From CAVONV01 sp963697355 (GTDB taxonomy: Bacteria > Acidobacteriota > Vicinamibacteria > Marinacidobacterales > DATDRI01), in the NCBI GenBank assembly GCA_963697355.1, contig CAVONV010000008.1, forward strand, positions 62,001 to 126,000: a DNA stretch of 64,000 nucleotides, read 5' to 3'. The notes beneath the pieces were generated by a model. It saw only the letters and a program-made list of their open reading frames with translations. It was not told where the DNA came from and did no database searches. The position numbers were made by a program, and so were the translations under genes. Positions within the stretch are counted from its first letter, which is position 1. Each line of letters starts with the position of its first letter. Below are positions 52,485 through 61,740 of this stretch, piece after piece.

Positions 52485-54564
52485 ATGTCGAGAGGACCAT
52501 CGCATCTAGACTGGAAAGAGATCCTTGTCACGAGCCTCGTGTATATCCTCGCGACGGTGGTGCTTTCCTATCCGCTGGCCTTTCAGCCGGCTAGTCTCAG
52601 CCGTCTGGACAATGCCGATGCCCAACTGAACGCTTGGGCCGTTTCTTGGGTCTGTCATCAGTTGAGTGAGAACCCTTTGGCGCTATTCGACGCCAATACG
52701 TTTTACCCCCTTCCGAACACCCTCGCCTTTTCCGAGCATTTGTTTCTGCCGGGATTACTCGCAATGCCGATTCTTTGGCTCAGCAACGATCTCGTTCTGA
52801 CTTTCAACTTGTTGCTGTTGTTCGGAATGTTCATCTCCGCGCTCGGCATGTATGTCCTGGTTCGCACGTTGACCCACCATCAAGGGGCGGCGCTTCTTTG
52901 CGGGTTGTTTTTCTCGTTCGCCACGTTCCGATTCGTTCGGCTACCGCACTTGCAGATGCAATGGTATGGGTTCTTGCCATTGGCTCTGGCCTGCTTGCAC
53001 CGTTTTTTTTCTGAAGGTCGCAAACGTTGGGCATGGGGTCTTGCCGCCTTTTTTCTCCTTCAGGCTTTGTCGGGCACCTATCTCGCCGCCATAACCTCTG
53101 TGGCGTTGGGTGTCGCTCTCGCGGTCTTCATTGTCCAGGGAATCCGCCGTCTGGAGCTGGCTCAGTGGGCATCTTTGATCTTGGCCTTCGCAACCGTCGC
53201 CGCAGTCTTGTATCCCTTCGTGCGTCCTTATCTTTGGGTCAATCGGACTTTAGGCGTCCAATGGGACTTGGAGGGAATAGGGTCGTTGTCAGCAACGCCA
53301 ATGAGCTATTTGGCATCTGCCAGTCGACTCTATCGTAGCCTCCTAGGAACGGTCCTGCCTGAGGAACAGGTGACAGATTTTCTTTTTCCGGGTATCACGC
53401 TTCTCGTCCTTGGAGGAGTTGGCATTTGGGTGCTTGCCACAGGTCGCGCGGGAGCCCCTGGTCCGAGGGCCACGTTAGTGTGCTACCTCGGAATTCTGCT
53501 CGGCTGGTTTTCTGGTGTCGCTGGGGCCTCACGGCCCCCTGTATCCCTTTCTGTACGAACATATCGTTTTCTTTCGAGGACTCAGGGCTCTGACTCGATT
53601 TGGTCTATTGCCGCTCTTGTCGTTGACGGTTCTTTCAGGTTTTGCCCTGAGCTGGTGGCTCGATAGGGTTGTGTCCAAACGGCGGTGGGCGATTGCGATG
53701 GTCATTGTCGCGACGTTCGTTGGAGAGATGACGGTTGTCCCTCTCGAGCTCACTCGGTTCGAAGATCGCTCCCCTAGGGTTTATCATTGGCTTGAAGAAG
53801 AGGCCGAGCCTGGAATCATCGTTGAGCTGCCCTTCAAGAGAATGGATACGCGTTACATGTTCTGGTCGCGCCATCATAGTTTCCGGCCCATGCTGAATGG
53901 AGACAGCGGTTTCATTCCCCAATCCCATGTTTGGATGAGGGAGATATTCCTACGTTTCCCATCGGGGGATTCATTGAGCTTGCTGAGGCAACTTCGCGTC
54001 AAGTATGCCGTTGTACATCTCGGTGCCTACCGAAGGAACAATCGCAGGTTGACGCGCTTACTGGACGACTTGGAGCACTACCAAAATCAACTGAGACCTG
54101 TAGGTTCTTTCGAGCGGGACATCGTCCTTGAGGTGACGCCCTCCACGATTAAAAAGCGAGAGTCCTCTCCGGCGCGGGTGCTCGACGTCAAGGGACGGCC
54201 CGCTGCGCTTTTCGATGGGAACATCAGCTCGAGTTGGGAATCGAGTGTGAACGTGGCCACCGTCGAAGTTCGACTACCGGGGCCTAGAGAGGTGTCTGGA
54301 ATTCGAATTCACTACGGCAGAACACCCCGCATACCCGTGACAGCGGTAGATGTAGAAATGATGGACGAGGAAGGCCAATGGGGGAGTAGATGGAAAAACC
54401 CCAGCGACTGGCCCTTTGTTTCCGAGCTCGTGTTGAGTCTCATCGATGACCCAAGCGACGGAAAGCAGTCTCTTACATTCGAGACCATTCGCGCCCGTTC
54501 ACTCAGAATCAAGCTGTACGGATACGATGGCAACGCCCCTGAGATGACCGAGATAGAATGTTAG
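52485..54564 (+). CDS. multi-spanning membrane protein, glycosyltransferase-like, with C-terminal discoidin-like domain (one frameshift)
   Basis: About 690 residues in two frames joined near 53510. The first 340 residues have about nine helices and the loop DNADAQLNAWAVSW, recalling GT-C type membrane glycosyltransferases of the DUF6311/YfhO sort. The second frame resumes with SLGPHGPLYPFLYE, FFRGLRALTRFG and more helices. An extracytoplasmic domain of about 250 residues follows, whose end (VEVRLPGPREVSGIRIHYGR, RARSLRIKLYG) resembles a discoidin sugar-binding fold. It probably acts in cell-surface glycan or lipid-linked sugar transfer. Confidence 0.7.
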
Positions 54565-54608
54565 GCCCCGACTCGGAAAAAGAAGCCGCAAATGAACTCA
54601 GCGAGGAA

Positions 54609-54650
54609 GAATTCAACGCAAAGTCGCGGGGGCGCAAAGTCGCAAAGAAC
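54609..54650. repeat. CGCAAAGTCGC repeat
   Basis: CGCAAAGTCGCGGGGGCGCAAAGTCGCAAAG, two copies of CGCAAAGTCGC, preceded by GAAGAATTC. A similar CGCAAAGCCGCAAAG lies at 41111-41125 beside an octamer array. Convergent junction. Confidence 0.5.
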
Positions 54651-54768
54651 ACCGTGCTACGCAACTAGGATCTGGTAGTGTGGCCTTTCTTCTTGATGCT
54701 TCACCGCCTCAGGTTCAAGGCGTAACTGTCCTTGGGTGTGCCCCCCAAGGCTATGCGTCGAAGTGGAA

Positions 54769-55835
54769 TCAGCGCGTAACGACGGTGATTTCCCGGATTT
54801 GCTTTCGGACCTCGTCCGCTTTGCCGGCGTTGTCGAGAGCTTCCCATAGTCGCTCGATGGTCTCCGAGTCAACGAGTCCTGGAGGGGAACCGCTATCGGA
54901 TGTGGATAGGCCCTGGGCTTTGCGAAATGACTCGACGGCGTCGACGGTGTCTTGCGAATACAAAAAAGAGTCAGGAGTGCGTTCAAGTGTCTCTTGATCG
55001 GTTCGGTGGTCAGCCAAGAGCGTGGAGAATCAACTTGAGTTGCCAAACATCTCGCCCGACGAACTGCTGCAAAGAACGAAAACCAAGAGTTTCGGAAACG
55101 CGATCGTATATTCGCCTGAGCTCATTCACGGGTTCGGGATGTTCACAGACGTTGATGTTGACCGTTACTTTGTCTGGGCGACGAGCGCGGCCCGGAGTCG
55201 GATCGGCGACAATGACAGCTGCAGACTGGATCCGTCCTTTTCGGGCATCTCCACCCTCGGCTTGTCCCGCCGCAAGGGCTTCGATCAAACGGTCCGCAAG
55301 ATGACGGTGGCTTCCTTCGGTTTCCGTGAAAGACCGCGAGACGGCATCGAGCACTTCAGAACCTTCGAGAAGGTTCCCCTGAGTGACGAAGTTCGGGGCC
55401 GGAGCGCTGTCCGGCCCAAGGATTTGTTTCGTCTCCCGTATGCTGAGCCCCTCCGCCTTTTATGCTGATGACTCCAACTTGGCGGAATGCTCGGTCGTCG
55501 TCGAGCGCTAGGGCTTTTCCCAATGCTTCTTCGGCGGTCAACCCCTTTTCGAGCATGTCCAGGAGCTCTGCCCCGTATTCGGTCCTGGTGCGTGCTTGAG
55601 TTGCCACGGCGCCGACACCCGCTCTGACCCAAGGTACACCGTTGCCCACGCAGGCGTTGCGGGTCGTCACCGCCACACCTACCTCTCCCGTAAATGGGTC
55701 TACGGCGGCGATCGAGAATGTATGAAATGTCAGTGGGACGTCCCACTGCACAGGCTCTTGGGCCGCGATCGACGTTGAAATGGTCAAAGCGAGAAAAAAT
55801 AGTCTCAATGAAGAGATGGGTCGTCCTATGTCCAT
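54769..55835 (-). CDS. DUF1028 exported protein with peptidoglycan-binding-like tail (two frameshifts)
   Basis: ATG 55835 gives a signal peptide (SSLRLFFLALTISTSIAA). The DUF1028 core follows: HTFSIAAVDPFTGEVGVAVT, GNGVPWVRAGVGAVATQA, GLTAEEALGKALALDDDRAFRQVGVI. After a shift near 55415 comes APNFVTQGNLLEGSEVLDAV and the rest of the Ntn-hydrolase-like domain (SAAVIVADP, VNINVCEHPEPVNEL). A second shift near 55025 leads to a peptidoglycan-binding-type tail (YSQDTVDAVESFRKAQGL). The family is predicted to have Ntn-hydrolase-like folds. The two breaks look like sequence errors. Confidence 0.78.
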
Positions 55836-55837
55836 GT

Positions 55838-56404
55838 TTATTCTCCGCAGACTCGGTCCATTTGATTCTTTCGTTTCCAGTCCTCGAAAGAGGGGAGCTC
55901 GAGGTCCTTGGATGACACAATAGGTGATGGAAGCGGCCAACATATATCAAATTCCGGATCGTTGTAGATAATGCCTTCCTCGTGAGCCTTTGAATACACG
56001 TTGGTGCATTTGTAGAAAACTCGGCTTTGATCCTCGAGCGCCTGGAAGCCGTGGGCGAACCCTTCCGGTACGTATAGCGCCTCTAACTTGGCTTCGGAAA
56101 GCTCTACAGAAATCCATTTTCCGAAGGACGCCGATGTCGGTCGCAGATCGATCACAACGTCGTATATCGCGCCACGTAGGCAGGTCACCAGCTTCCCCTG
56201 CTCATAAGGATAGACTTGAAGATGAAGCCCCCTCACCACCCCACGGTGGCTCACGGAGACGTTGTCCTGCACGAATCGTGTCGGGAGACCGAGATCTTCG
56301 AAAGTGCTGCTCTTGAAGACCTCCGCAAACTCTCCGCGATCGTCCTCAAATACTGTTGCCTGGAGAAGATGGACACCCTCCAAAGACGTCGAGCGTTTCC
56401 TCAT
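55838..56404 (-). CDS. rfbC: dTDP-4-dehydrorhamnose 3,5-epimerase
   Basis: A cupin-fold enzyme of the dTDP-L-rhamnose pathway for cell-surface sugars. From ATG 56404 (MRKRSTSLEGVHL) it has 188 residues; the frame is open 21 codons further. Family blocks: DDRGEFAEVF, QDNVSVSHRGVVRGLHLQ with the catalytic histidine, GKLVTCLRGAIYDVVIDLR, YVPEGFAHGFQAL and YNDPEFDICWPL. Other rml genes are not nearby. The stop lies just before the DUF1028 start on the same strand. Confidence 0.92.
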   Translation of the reverse strand: MRKRSTSLEGVHLLQATVFEDDRGEFAEVFKSSTFEDLGLPTRFVQDNVSVSHRGVVRGLHLQVYPYEQGKLVTCLRGAIYDVVIDLRPTSASFGKWISVELSEAKLEALYVPEGFAHGFQALEDQSRVFYKCTNVYSKAHEEGIIYNDPEFDICWPLPSPIVSSKDLELPSFEDWKRKNQMDRVCGE

Positions 56405-56618
56405 AAATGCTCCAGTAAAAGCTGTTATCTGTATCAAGGCTCCCGCTGGCTCGATGTCTTGTCGCATCGGGGCTGTTTGGCAGCCTGTGGTTTCAAGATA
56501 CGAGGAACTATTCTATACTGATCCCGGTCGTGAAACAGATGGGGCAGTCCGATTGTCGCCAAATTTGTGAATGCTGCCGTGGCCACCTTCAAAAGAAGAA
56601 GCCTTAAGGAGTGGTTCC

Positions 56619-57161
56619 ATGAAAGACCTCATCGCAAAAGACATCATGAACAAGAACGTCATCGTGGCCGAGGAAGACATGACCGTTCAAGAACTTGCCA
56701 ACCTGTTGACGACGAATATGATCACGGGGGTGCCCGTCGTCGATGAAACCGGCAGGCTCGTAGGGGTCGTGTCTGAGACCGATATCGTTCGAACAAGTGC
56801 CAGCCGGGGCAGAACAGCCGCAGTTAGAGAAACAATGGAATCGAGCTACTACCTTCGAGGTTGGGAAGACCAAATTGATGAATCAGAGCTTCGTGAGTTT
56901 CACGTCGAGGAGGGCGATGGGCTAATGGTACGCGATATCATGACGCCGCTGATTTTCAAGGTCTCTGAGGATGCCAGCATTGCCGAAATGGCGGACACCA
57001 TGATCGGGGGACGTATCCACCGTCTCATCGTGACTAATCAGGATATTGTCGTGGGGATCGTCACCACTCTCGACATACTGAAGGTCATCCGTAGCTACGC
57101 CGGGCGAGCTCGACAGGGAGGCGGAGAACGAGCTGAGGCGAAAGGATCATTCGAGGAGTAA
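56619..57161 (+). CDS. CBS-domain pair protein
   Basis: A 180-residue protein with two CBS domains (about 5-65 and 110-165), which usually bind adenosine nucleotides. Markers: AKDIMNKNVIVAEEDMTVQE, ITGVPVVDETGRLVGVVSET, VRDIMTPLIFKVSEDASIAE, RIHRLIVTNQDIVVGIVTTL. ATG 56619 follows AAGGAG. Five bases after its stop comes the selenocysteine thioredoxin-fold gene, so the two are almost certainly one operon. It may sense energy charge for that module. Confidence 0.85.
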   Translation: MKDLIAKDIMNKNVIVAEEDMTVQELANLLTTNMITGVPVVDETGRLVGVVSETDIVRTSASRGRTAAVRETMESSYYLRGWEDQIDESELREFHVEEGDGLMVRDIMTPLIFKVSEDASIAEMADTMIGGRIHRLIVTNQDIVVGIVTTLDILKVIRSYAGRARQGGGERAEAKGSFEE

Positions 57162-57166
57162 GGTCG

Positions 57167-57853
57167 ATGTCCCTACTGTCCGAGGCCAGCACACAGCAAC
57201 TACGAGAAGCTCTTAGAAAGGGAGTTTCCAACGAGGTCAAGTTAGTCTTCTTTACGACGAAAGACAGTTCCATCGTCATTCCAGGTAGAGAGTGCGTGAC
57301 CTGCAAGGACACGGGCGAGCTCCTCCGAGAGAATCAGCGCGCTTTCCGAGAAGGTATTCCTAGATGTTCATGATTTCTATGAAGACTCGGACCAAGCCTC
57401 AGAGCTCAAGATATATCGAATTCCCGCCGTTCTCATTGAAGGCCTTGCAAGGGGCAAGGTGCGGTTTTTCGGAATTCCCGCAGGACTCGAGTTTCCTGCT
57501 TTTCTAGATGACCTGTTCGATGTTTCCAGAGGCACTACGTCCCTTTCCGAAGATAGTAGAGAATCCCTCGGAACCCTCAAAAAGGATGTCCATATTCAAG
57601 TTTTCACCACACCCATGTGACCACATTGTCCCTCTGTGGCCAGGTTGGCCCACCAAATGGCGGTCGAGAGTGCCCGAATTACTGCCGACGTCATCGAAAT
57701 CCAAGAATTCCCCGATTTGGCTCAAAGATACGCTGTTTCGGGAGTGCCCAGATTATCGTGGACGACCGGATAGAAATGGTTGGCGCGCAACCTGAGTCAT
57801 CGCTGCTGGCGGCCGTGCTCCAGGCTGGAGGCGATGACGTAACAGGTCGGTGA
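57167..57853 (+). CDS. two-domain glutaredoxin-like oxidoreductase with in-frame TGA (selenocysteine) as UPHC; two frameshifts
   Basis: Reading across frames gives a 228-residue protein of the protein-disulfide-oxidoreductase type, two thioredoxin folds in tandem. Domain 1 has VKLVFFTT, the pair CVTC, then VFLDVHDFYED, IPAVLIEGL, RFFGIPAGLEFPAFLDDLFD. Domain 2 has VHIQVFTTPM, then TGA at 57618-57620, PHCPSVARLAHQMAVESARI, EFPDLAQRYAVSGVP and IIVDDRIEMVGAQPE. Homologues have Cys at the TGA, so the motif reads U-P-H-C, about residue 151. A SECIS-like hairpin follows. One extra A near 57332 and one missing base near 57750 shift the frame; both look like sequence errors. Expected role: cytosolic thiol-disulfide reduction. 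Confidence 0.75.
57618..57653 (+). promoter_or_regulatory. TGA(Sec) codon and candidate bacterial SECIS hairpin
   Basis: After TGA 57618-57620, arms GTGGCCA (57636-57642) and TGGCCCAC (57646-57653, one bulged C) close a loop GGT. The loop begins 22 nt after the TGA, inside the usual spacing for bacterial SECIS elements, and starts with G as SelB recognition requires. Confidence 0.6.
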
Positions 57854-58028
57854 AACAAGGAAACCAGGCGTAACCGGATTGGCTCGAGAGTGGACCGCGC
57901 GGGACGCCAGCCTGTGTTACACTATCAATAAGTACTCGAACAATTTAGGAAGACGATAGAACCATTTGGCTTCTTCGGTCGTGCGCGAGGGGTATCCACG
58001 GGACCGAGGAGCCAGGAGGTGGTTTCCG

Positions 58029-58457
58029 ATGTCGGAAAGACGAAAACTAGACCGCTTGAGCCCGCTCGTCGTTCGTACGGAGTTCGCCGGTGAAGGTGGG
58101 CGGAAGTACGGTTACATGACGAACCTTAGTGAAGAAGGGGCCTTCTTGGCTACTGAAGAGAGCTTGAAGCTGGGAGACCGGCTCGAGCTTCGGTTTGCCC
58201 TCCCTTGGGGATTGGGTGAGTACGAGGTTGTTGCCTCCGTTCGGTGGCGAACGACTGATATGAAGCACGATTCCGCCGAAATCCCAGCCGGCGTCGGTCT
58301 CAGTTTTACCGAGATTGGTGCCCCAGCCAGGAACAGTATCCGCCGCTACCAGCAGAAATTCTTCGAGATACTTGCCCGCATCGAACAGCAAGGAGTCAAC
58401 GCGGTACTCGCCACTCTCGACCAGGAAGGCTCGAACGAAGAGGATACCGTACACTAA
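58029..58457 (+). CDS. PilZ-domain protein
   Basis: A 142-residue probable cyclic di-GMP receptor. ATG 58029 has AGGAGGTGG upstream. The domain opens SERRKLDRLSPLVVRTEF (RxxxR-type motif) and holds TNLSEEGAFLATEE, matching the (D/N)xSxxG signature, then VRWRTTDMK and IPAGVGLSFTEI. It may read the output of the diguanylate cyclase at 11 kb. It lies between the two selenoprotein genes on the same strand. Confidence 0.85.
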   Translation: MSERRKLDRLSPLVVRTEFAGEGGRKYGYMTNLSEEGAFLATEESLKLGDRLELRFALPWGLGEYEVVASVRWRTTDMKHDSAEIPAGVGLSFTEIGAPARNSIRRYQQKFFEILARIEQQGVNAVLATLDQEGSNEEDTVH

Positions 58458-58954
58458 AACCTTGTGCCTCTGTATCACCGCTTCTGTTCCTCGTCCTGAC
58501 AAGGATCGATGAACCCTAGGCAAATGGCGGAAAGAAAAAGGAGACGGGTCCCTTTTTTTCGCTCTTTCCCTTGACAGACAAAACTTGACATGAAGATTCA
58601 TTATCTTCATGTTTCGGATGACTCTTCGGAACGATCGATTGTCCCCGGCCCGCGCCCGTGCCCTTGCCCGAAGCACCAAAACGCAGGTCTGTGGCACATG
58701 CGATACCAATGGTTTTCAATGGGAACCCATCGGGCTCGGGCGGGGGAACGGAAACGGGCACGGGAGAAATCAGGTTTTGTGCTTCTGCAAAAACGATAGC
58801 TGCCATGAAGAGTCGGCTTCTTCATGGATTCGGACGAATTCCCTGATTCATCGGTCACTGCCCCTGTTTTTCTGCAAACGAGTTCACTGTAATCGGTCTT
58901 GGATTAGGGGCACATTCCGCTTTCGATTTTGGTTATCATACGTGTTGGGAATCG
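58458..58954. repeat. gene-free spacer with two family A repeat copies
   Basis: Copy 2 (about 58505-58690) has GGTCCCTTTTTTTCGC, the hairpin CATGAAGAT/ATCTTCATG (58589-58611), GTTTCGGATGACTC, GATCGATTGTCCCC and a C-rich tail. Copy 3 (about 58800-58870) has CATGAAG..CTTCATG (58804-58826), GATTCGGACGAATTC and CACTGCCCC. Between them an inverted GC-rich stretch (58735-58770) mirrors the tail. A frame open across it is repeat-derived and not called. Confidence 0.6.
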
Positions 58955-61105
58955 GTGACGGTCATGCTTGTACTCATTGCCTTTTTGGTCCTTGTGTTCA
59001 GCATCATCACTTACATGGTGGCGCTACGCGCGGGTATCTATCGGCGGGTACCCCTGGAACACTATGCGCTTTTGGGAACCTCGACCGGACTGGCTTTGTA
59101 CGTCGTCGTCCGCGATCCCTCATGGGTAACCATAGCGGTGCTTTGTCTCTCGCTCTCGAGCCTCAGCCTTCTCGTCTGGTACATACATTTTGGGGCGGTG
59201 TTCCCTCGGGGTGGAATACGTCTCAAAGTAGGACAAGGTTTTCCCAAGTTCACCCTTCCTGATTCCGACGGAGAGATTTTCGATTCACGCCGGTTGACCG
59301 GAGAACAATCGGCTCTCTACCTCTTCTATCGTGGACATTGGTGACCCTTTTGCACAGCAGAGCTCGGGCAGCTCCGTAACTTTTATGACCGCATCACTTC
59401 CAAGGAAGTAGAAATCGTAGCCATCAGTGTTGACCCACCCGATGTGTCGGCTGAATTCCGGAAGAGCCTTGGAGCCCGCTTCATTTTTCTTTCCGATCAG
59501 GAAGGAGAACTGTTGGACCGGCTCAACATCCGTCACAAGAAGGGCTACCTCGGGAAGGACATCGCATTTCCGACAGCCGTACTCGTCGACCGATATGGGA
59601 TCGTCCGGTGGACGTATGAGATGGCCTATGGAAACGTGCGAATGCGCCCTGCTGAGTTGTTCGAGGCCATCGAGCGCATGACTCTGGAGGAGCAAAACCG
59701 AGAGCTGTTGAGGGGGCGCGCCGTTAGTCAGGTCGTTAAGCAAGTCTTTCTCATGCATAGAAGTGTTGACTTGGCCAAGGTGATACAGCTCGTTCGGAAA
59801 GAGCTTCAGAGACTCGGGTTTCGGTTCTCTTTTTGCGGAATCATCATTTTCGACAAAGACAAATCAGTCTCGAGGACTTATCTCGCGTCAGCCGTCGGTC
59901 CTACCGACGAGAATGGAAATGAGACGGCCGGGCTTCAACAGGGGAGCCCATCACTACCCTATGTGGAGCTACCTCTTTCCGGCGTCAAAGAGCTCGAAGA
60001 CATCGTGGTTTCATGGGAGAAGGGGAAGGTCTATTCGCGCAACTACGAGGCGGGGGAGTCGTCTGAGTATTGGGACGAGCTCAAAAAGACTTCAACTGAG
60101 TTCAAGACGTCGCAGGTCACAAAGGGTGTTGTGCATGCTCCTTTCACACACGGAATGCTTTCTCTTGGCAGAGAGGGGCCGGACCCGTTCACCGAAGACG
60201 AGATTCAGACAATGAGTGAGTTTGCTGGTGCCTTCTCGGTGGGTTACCGGCGATTTCTGGACTTCAGGGAGCTCGAGCGGCGCAACCGCAAGCTTCAGGA
60301 AACCCAGCTTCAGCTCGTTCAAACGGAGAAGATGGCCTCTCTCGGTGAACTTGTCGCCGGAATAGCTCACGAGCTGAATACTCCTATGGGCGCCATCAAG
60401 AGCAACGCTCAGATTACGGCTCGTGCGGTGACAAAGCTCAATGAGGGCTTGGGTGTGCTTTCCGACTCCGACGAGGGAGGCCGGGAGAAGATGGTGCAGC
60501 TTTTAGACCAACTCGACACCTTGAATCGGGTGAACCTCGGTGCCGCTGAGCGTGTTATCAAGATCGTCGACAGTCTTCGTAGTTTTGCACGACTCGACGA
60601 GGCCGAGTGGAAGTCGGCAGATCTGCACCAAGGATTGAACGATACTTTGACGCTCATTCGTTCTCGGTTGGGTGAGCGCATCAAATTGACCAAGAGATAT
60701 GGTTCCCTTCCGGAGGTCGTCTGCTTTCCCAAGAAGATGAACCAGGTCTTCATGATTTTGCTGTCAAATGCGACGCAAGCGATAAAAGAAGAGGGGCATA
60801 TCACCATAGAGACCACGATGGAGGGAGATCGAGCTGTTATCAGAATCTCGGATACGGGTGTGGGTATCCCGCCGGAGCACATTCAACGTGTATTCGACCC
60901 AGGCTTTACGACAAAAGGAGTCGGCGTAGGCACGGGTTTGGGTTTGTCGATCTGCTATCAGATCATGGATGAGCATCAGGGGAACATAAACGTTGTCAGC
61001 AAGTTGGGAGAGGGTTCGACCTTCACGATTGAGATTCCCATCAAGAATGAGGGGCGGTTCGGCTCACAGACTGTCGCCAATCTTGAAGAAGGAAGTCGAA
61101 ACTGA
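58955..61105 (+). CDS. membrane peroxiredoxin-GAF-histidine kinase fusion with in-frame TGA (selenocysteine) as UPFC
   Basis: One uninterrupted frame of 716 codons from GTG 58955 (or ATG 58964) apart from a single TGA at 59342-59344. Three helices lie at about 4-24, 37-53 and 60-80. An AhpC/TSA-like domain spans about 88-240: VGQGFPKFTLPDSDGEIF, LYLFYRGHW-U130-PFC133, VEIVAISVDPP, AFPTAVLVDRYGIVRW. Residues about 265-435 are GAF-like. The kinase has the H-box GELVAGIAHELNTP (His472), N-box near 605 (LLSNATQAI), G1 DTGVGIPPE and G2 GVGTGLGLS (657-665). Peroxiredoxin homologues have Cys at the TGA. Predicted role: an inner-membrane sensor whose selenol/thiol pair reacts with peroxide or disulfide and sets kinase activity. 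No response regulator is adjacent. Confidence 0.8.
59342..59376 (+). promoter_or_regulatory. TGA(Sec) codon and candidate bacterial SECIS hairpin
   Basis: After TGA 59342-59344, arms GAGCT (59360-59364) and AGCTC (59370-59374) close the loop CGGGC; a further C-G pair (59358/59376) lies beyond one mismatch. The loop starts 20 nt after the TGA and has G at its second position, as required for SelB binding. Spacing nearly equals that in the 57618 element. Confidence 0.55.
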
Positions 61106-61157
61106 TATTGTCGGCACCCATTTGGCTATAAGGCATTACATTAGACGGAGCAATACC

Positions 61158-61649
61158 ATGGAAAATCTAACACTGAGGAAAGCCATTGAGATGGCCGTTA
61201 CCACTGAAGAGTTGGGAGCGAAATACTACAAAGAAATTGCCGCCAAATTCTCTGGAGAAGCAGAAGTGGCAAGAGTCTTTCAGCAACTCGCCCAAGATGA
61301 AGAGGCCCACGAGACGCAGTTCCGCAGGCTATTGGACGAAGTGCCGCCCGAGAAGAACGAAGTCGGTCAAGACGATGCAGGGTTGCTTTTGAGAGCGGCA
61401 GCCATGTCGCAGTTTTTCGACAAAAAGGCGCTCGCCGATACGGCAGAGATCAAATCTCCCGCTGATGCCCTCGGCAAAGCACTGGCATTCGAAAGATCGA
61501 CCCTCTTCTATTATCAGTCCCTGAAAGAGATGCTCGGAGAGAGCCATCAGCTACAAAAGATGATTGACGCGGAGAGGGACCACGTAACGACCTTGATGAG
61601 GGTCATCGTTTCCGATGCGCAGTTCCGCGGCCTTGCCGATCCCTGGTAG
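61158..61649 (+). CDS. rubrerythrin/ferritin-like diiron protein
   Basis: A 163-residue four-helix protein with diiron ligand motifs: EELGAKYYKEIA in helix 1, DEEAHETQF (ExxH) in helix 2, FERSTLFYYQSL in helix 3 and DAERDHVTTLM (ExxxH-like) in helix 4. No C-terminal rubredoxin domain is present. Such proteins reduce peroxides in anaerobes and microaerobes. It lies 52 bp after the selenocysteine kinase gene, on the same strand, and is a natural output or partner of it. ATG 61158 is chosen over an open frame that runs back into the kinase. Confidence 0.85.
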   Translation: MENLTLRKAIEMAVTTEELGAKYYKEIAAKFSGEAEVARVFQQLAQDEEAHETQFRRLLDEVPPEKNEVGQDDAGLLLRAAAMSQFFDKKALADTAEIKSPADALGKALAFERSTLFYYQSLKEMLGESHQLQKMIDAERDHVTTLMRVIVSDAQFRGLADPW

Positions 61650-61740
61650 GGCAAATTCGAGAATACAGTCTGTTCTGGCTGGCCGGGGAAAAGAGCATTC
61701 CGAGTGTGGAGTCGTTTCAACCGTTTGGGCTCCCCCGGGC

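Noticed and set aside
58609..59262. 217-codon plus-strand ORF over the repeat region
   Set aside because: It consists of family A repeat sequence running into the first part of the kinase fusion in the wrong frame.
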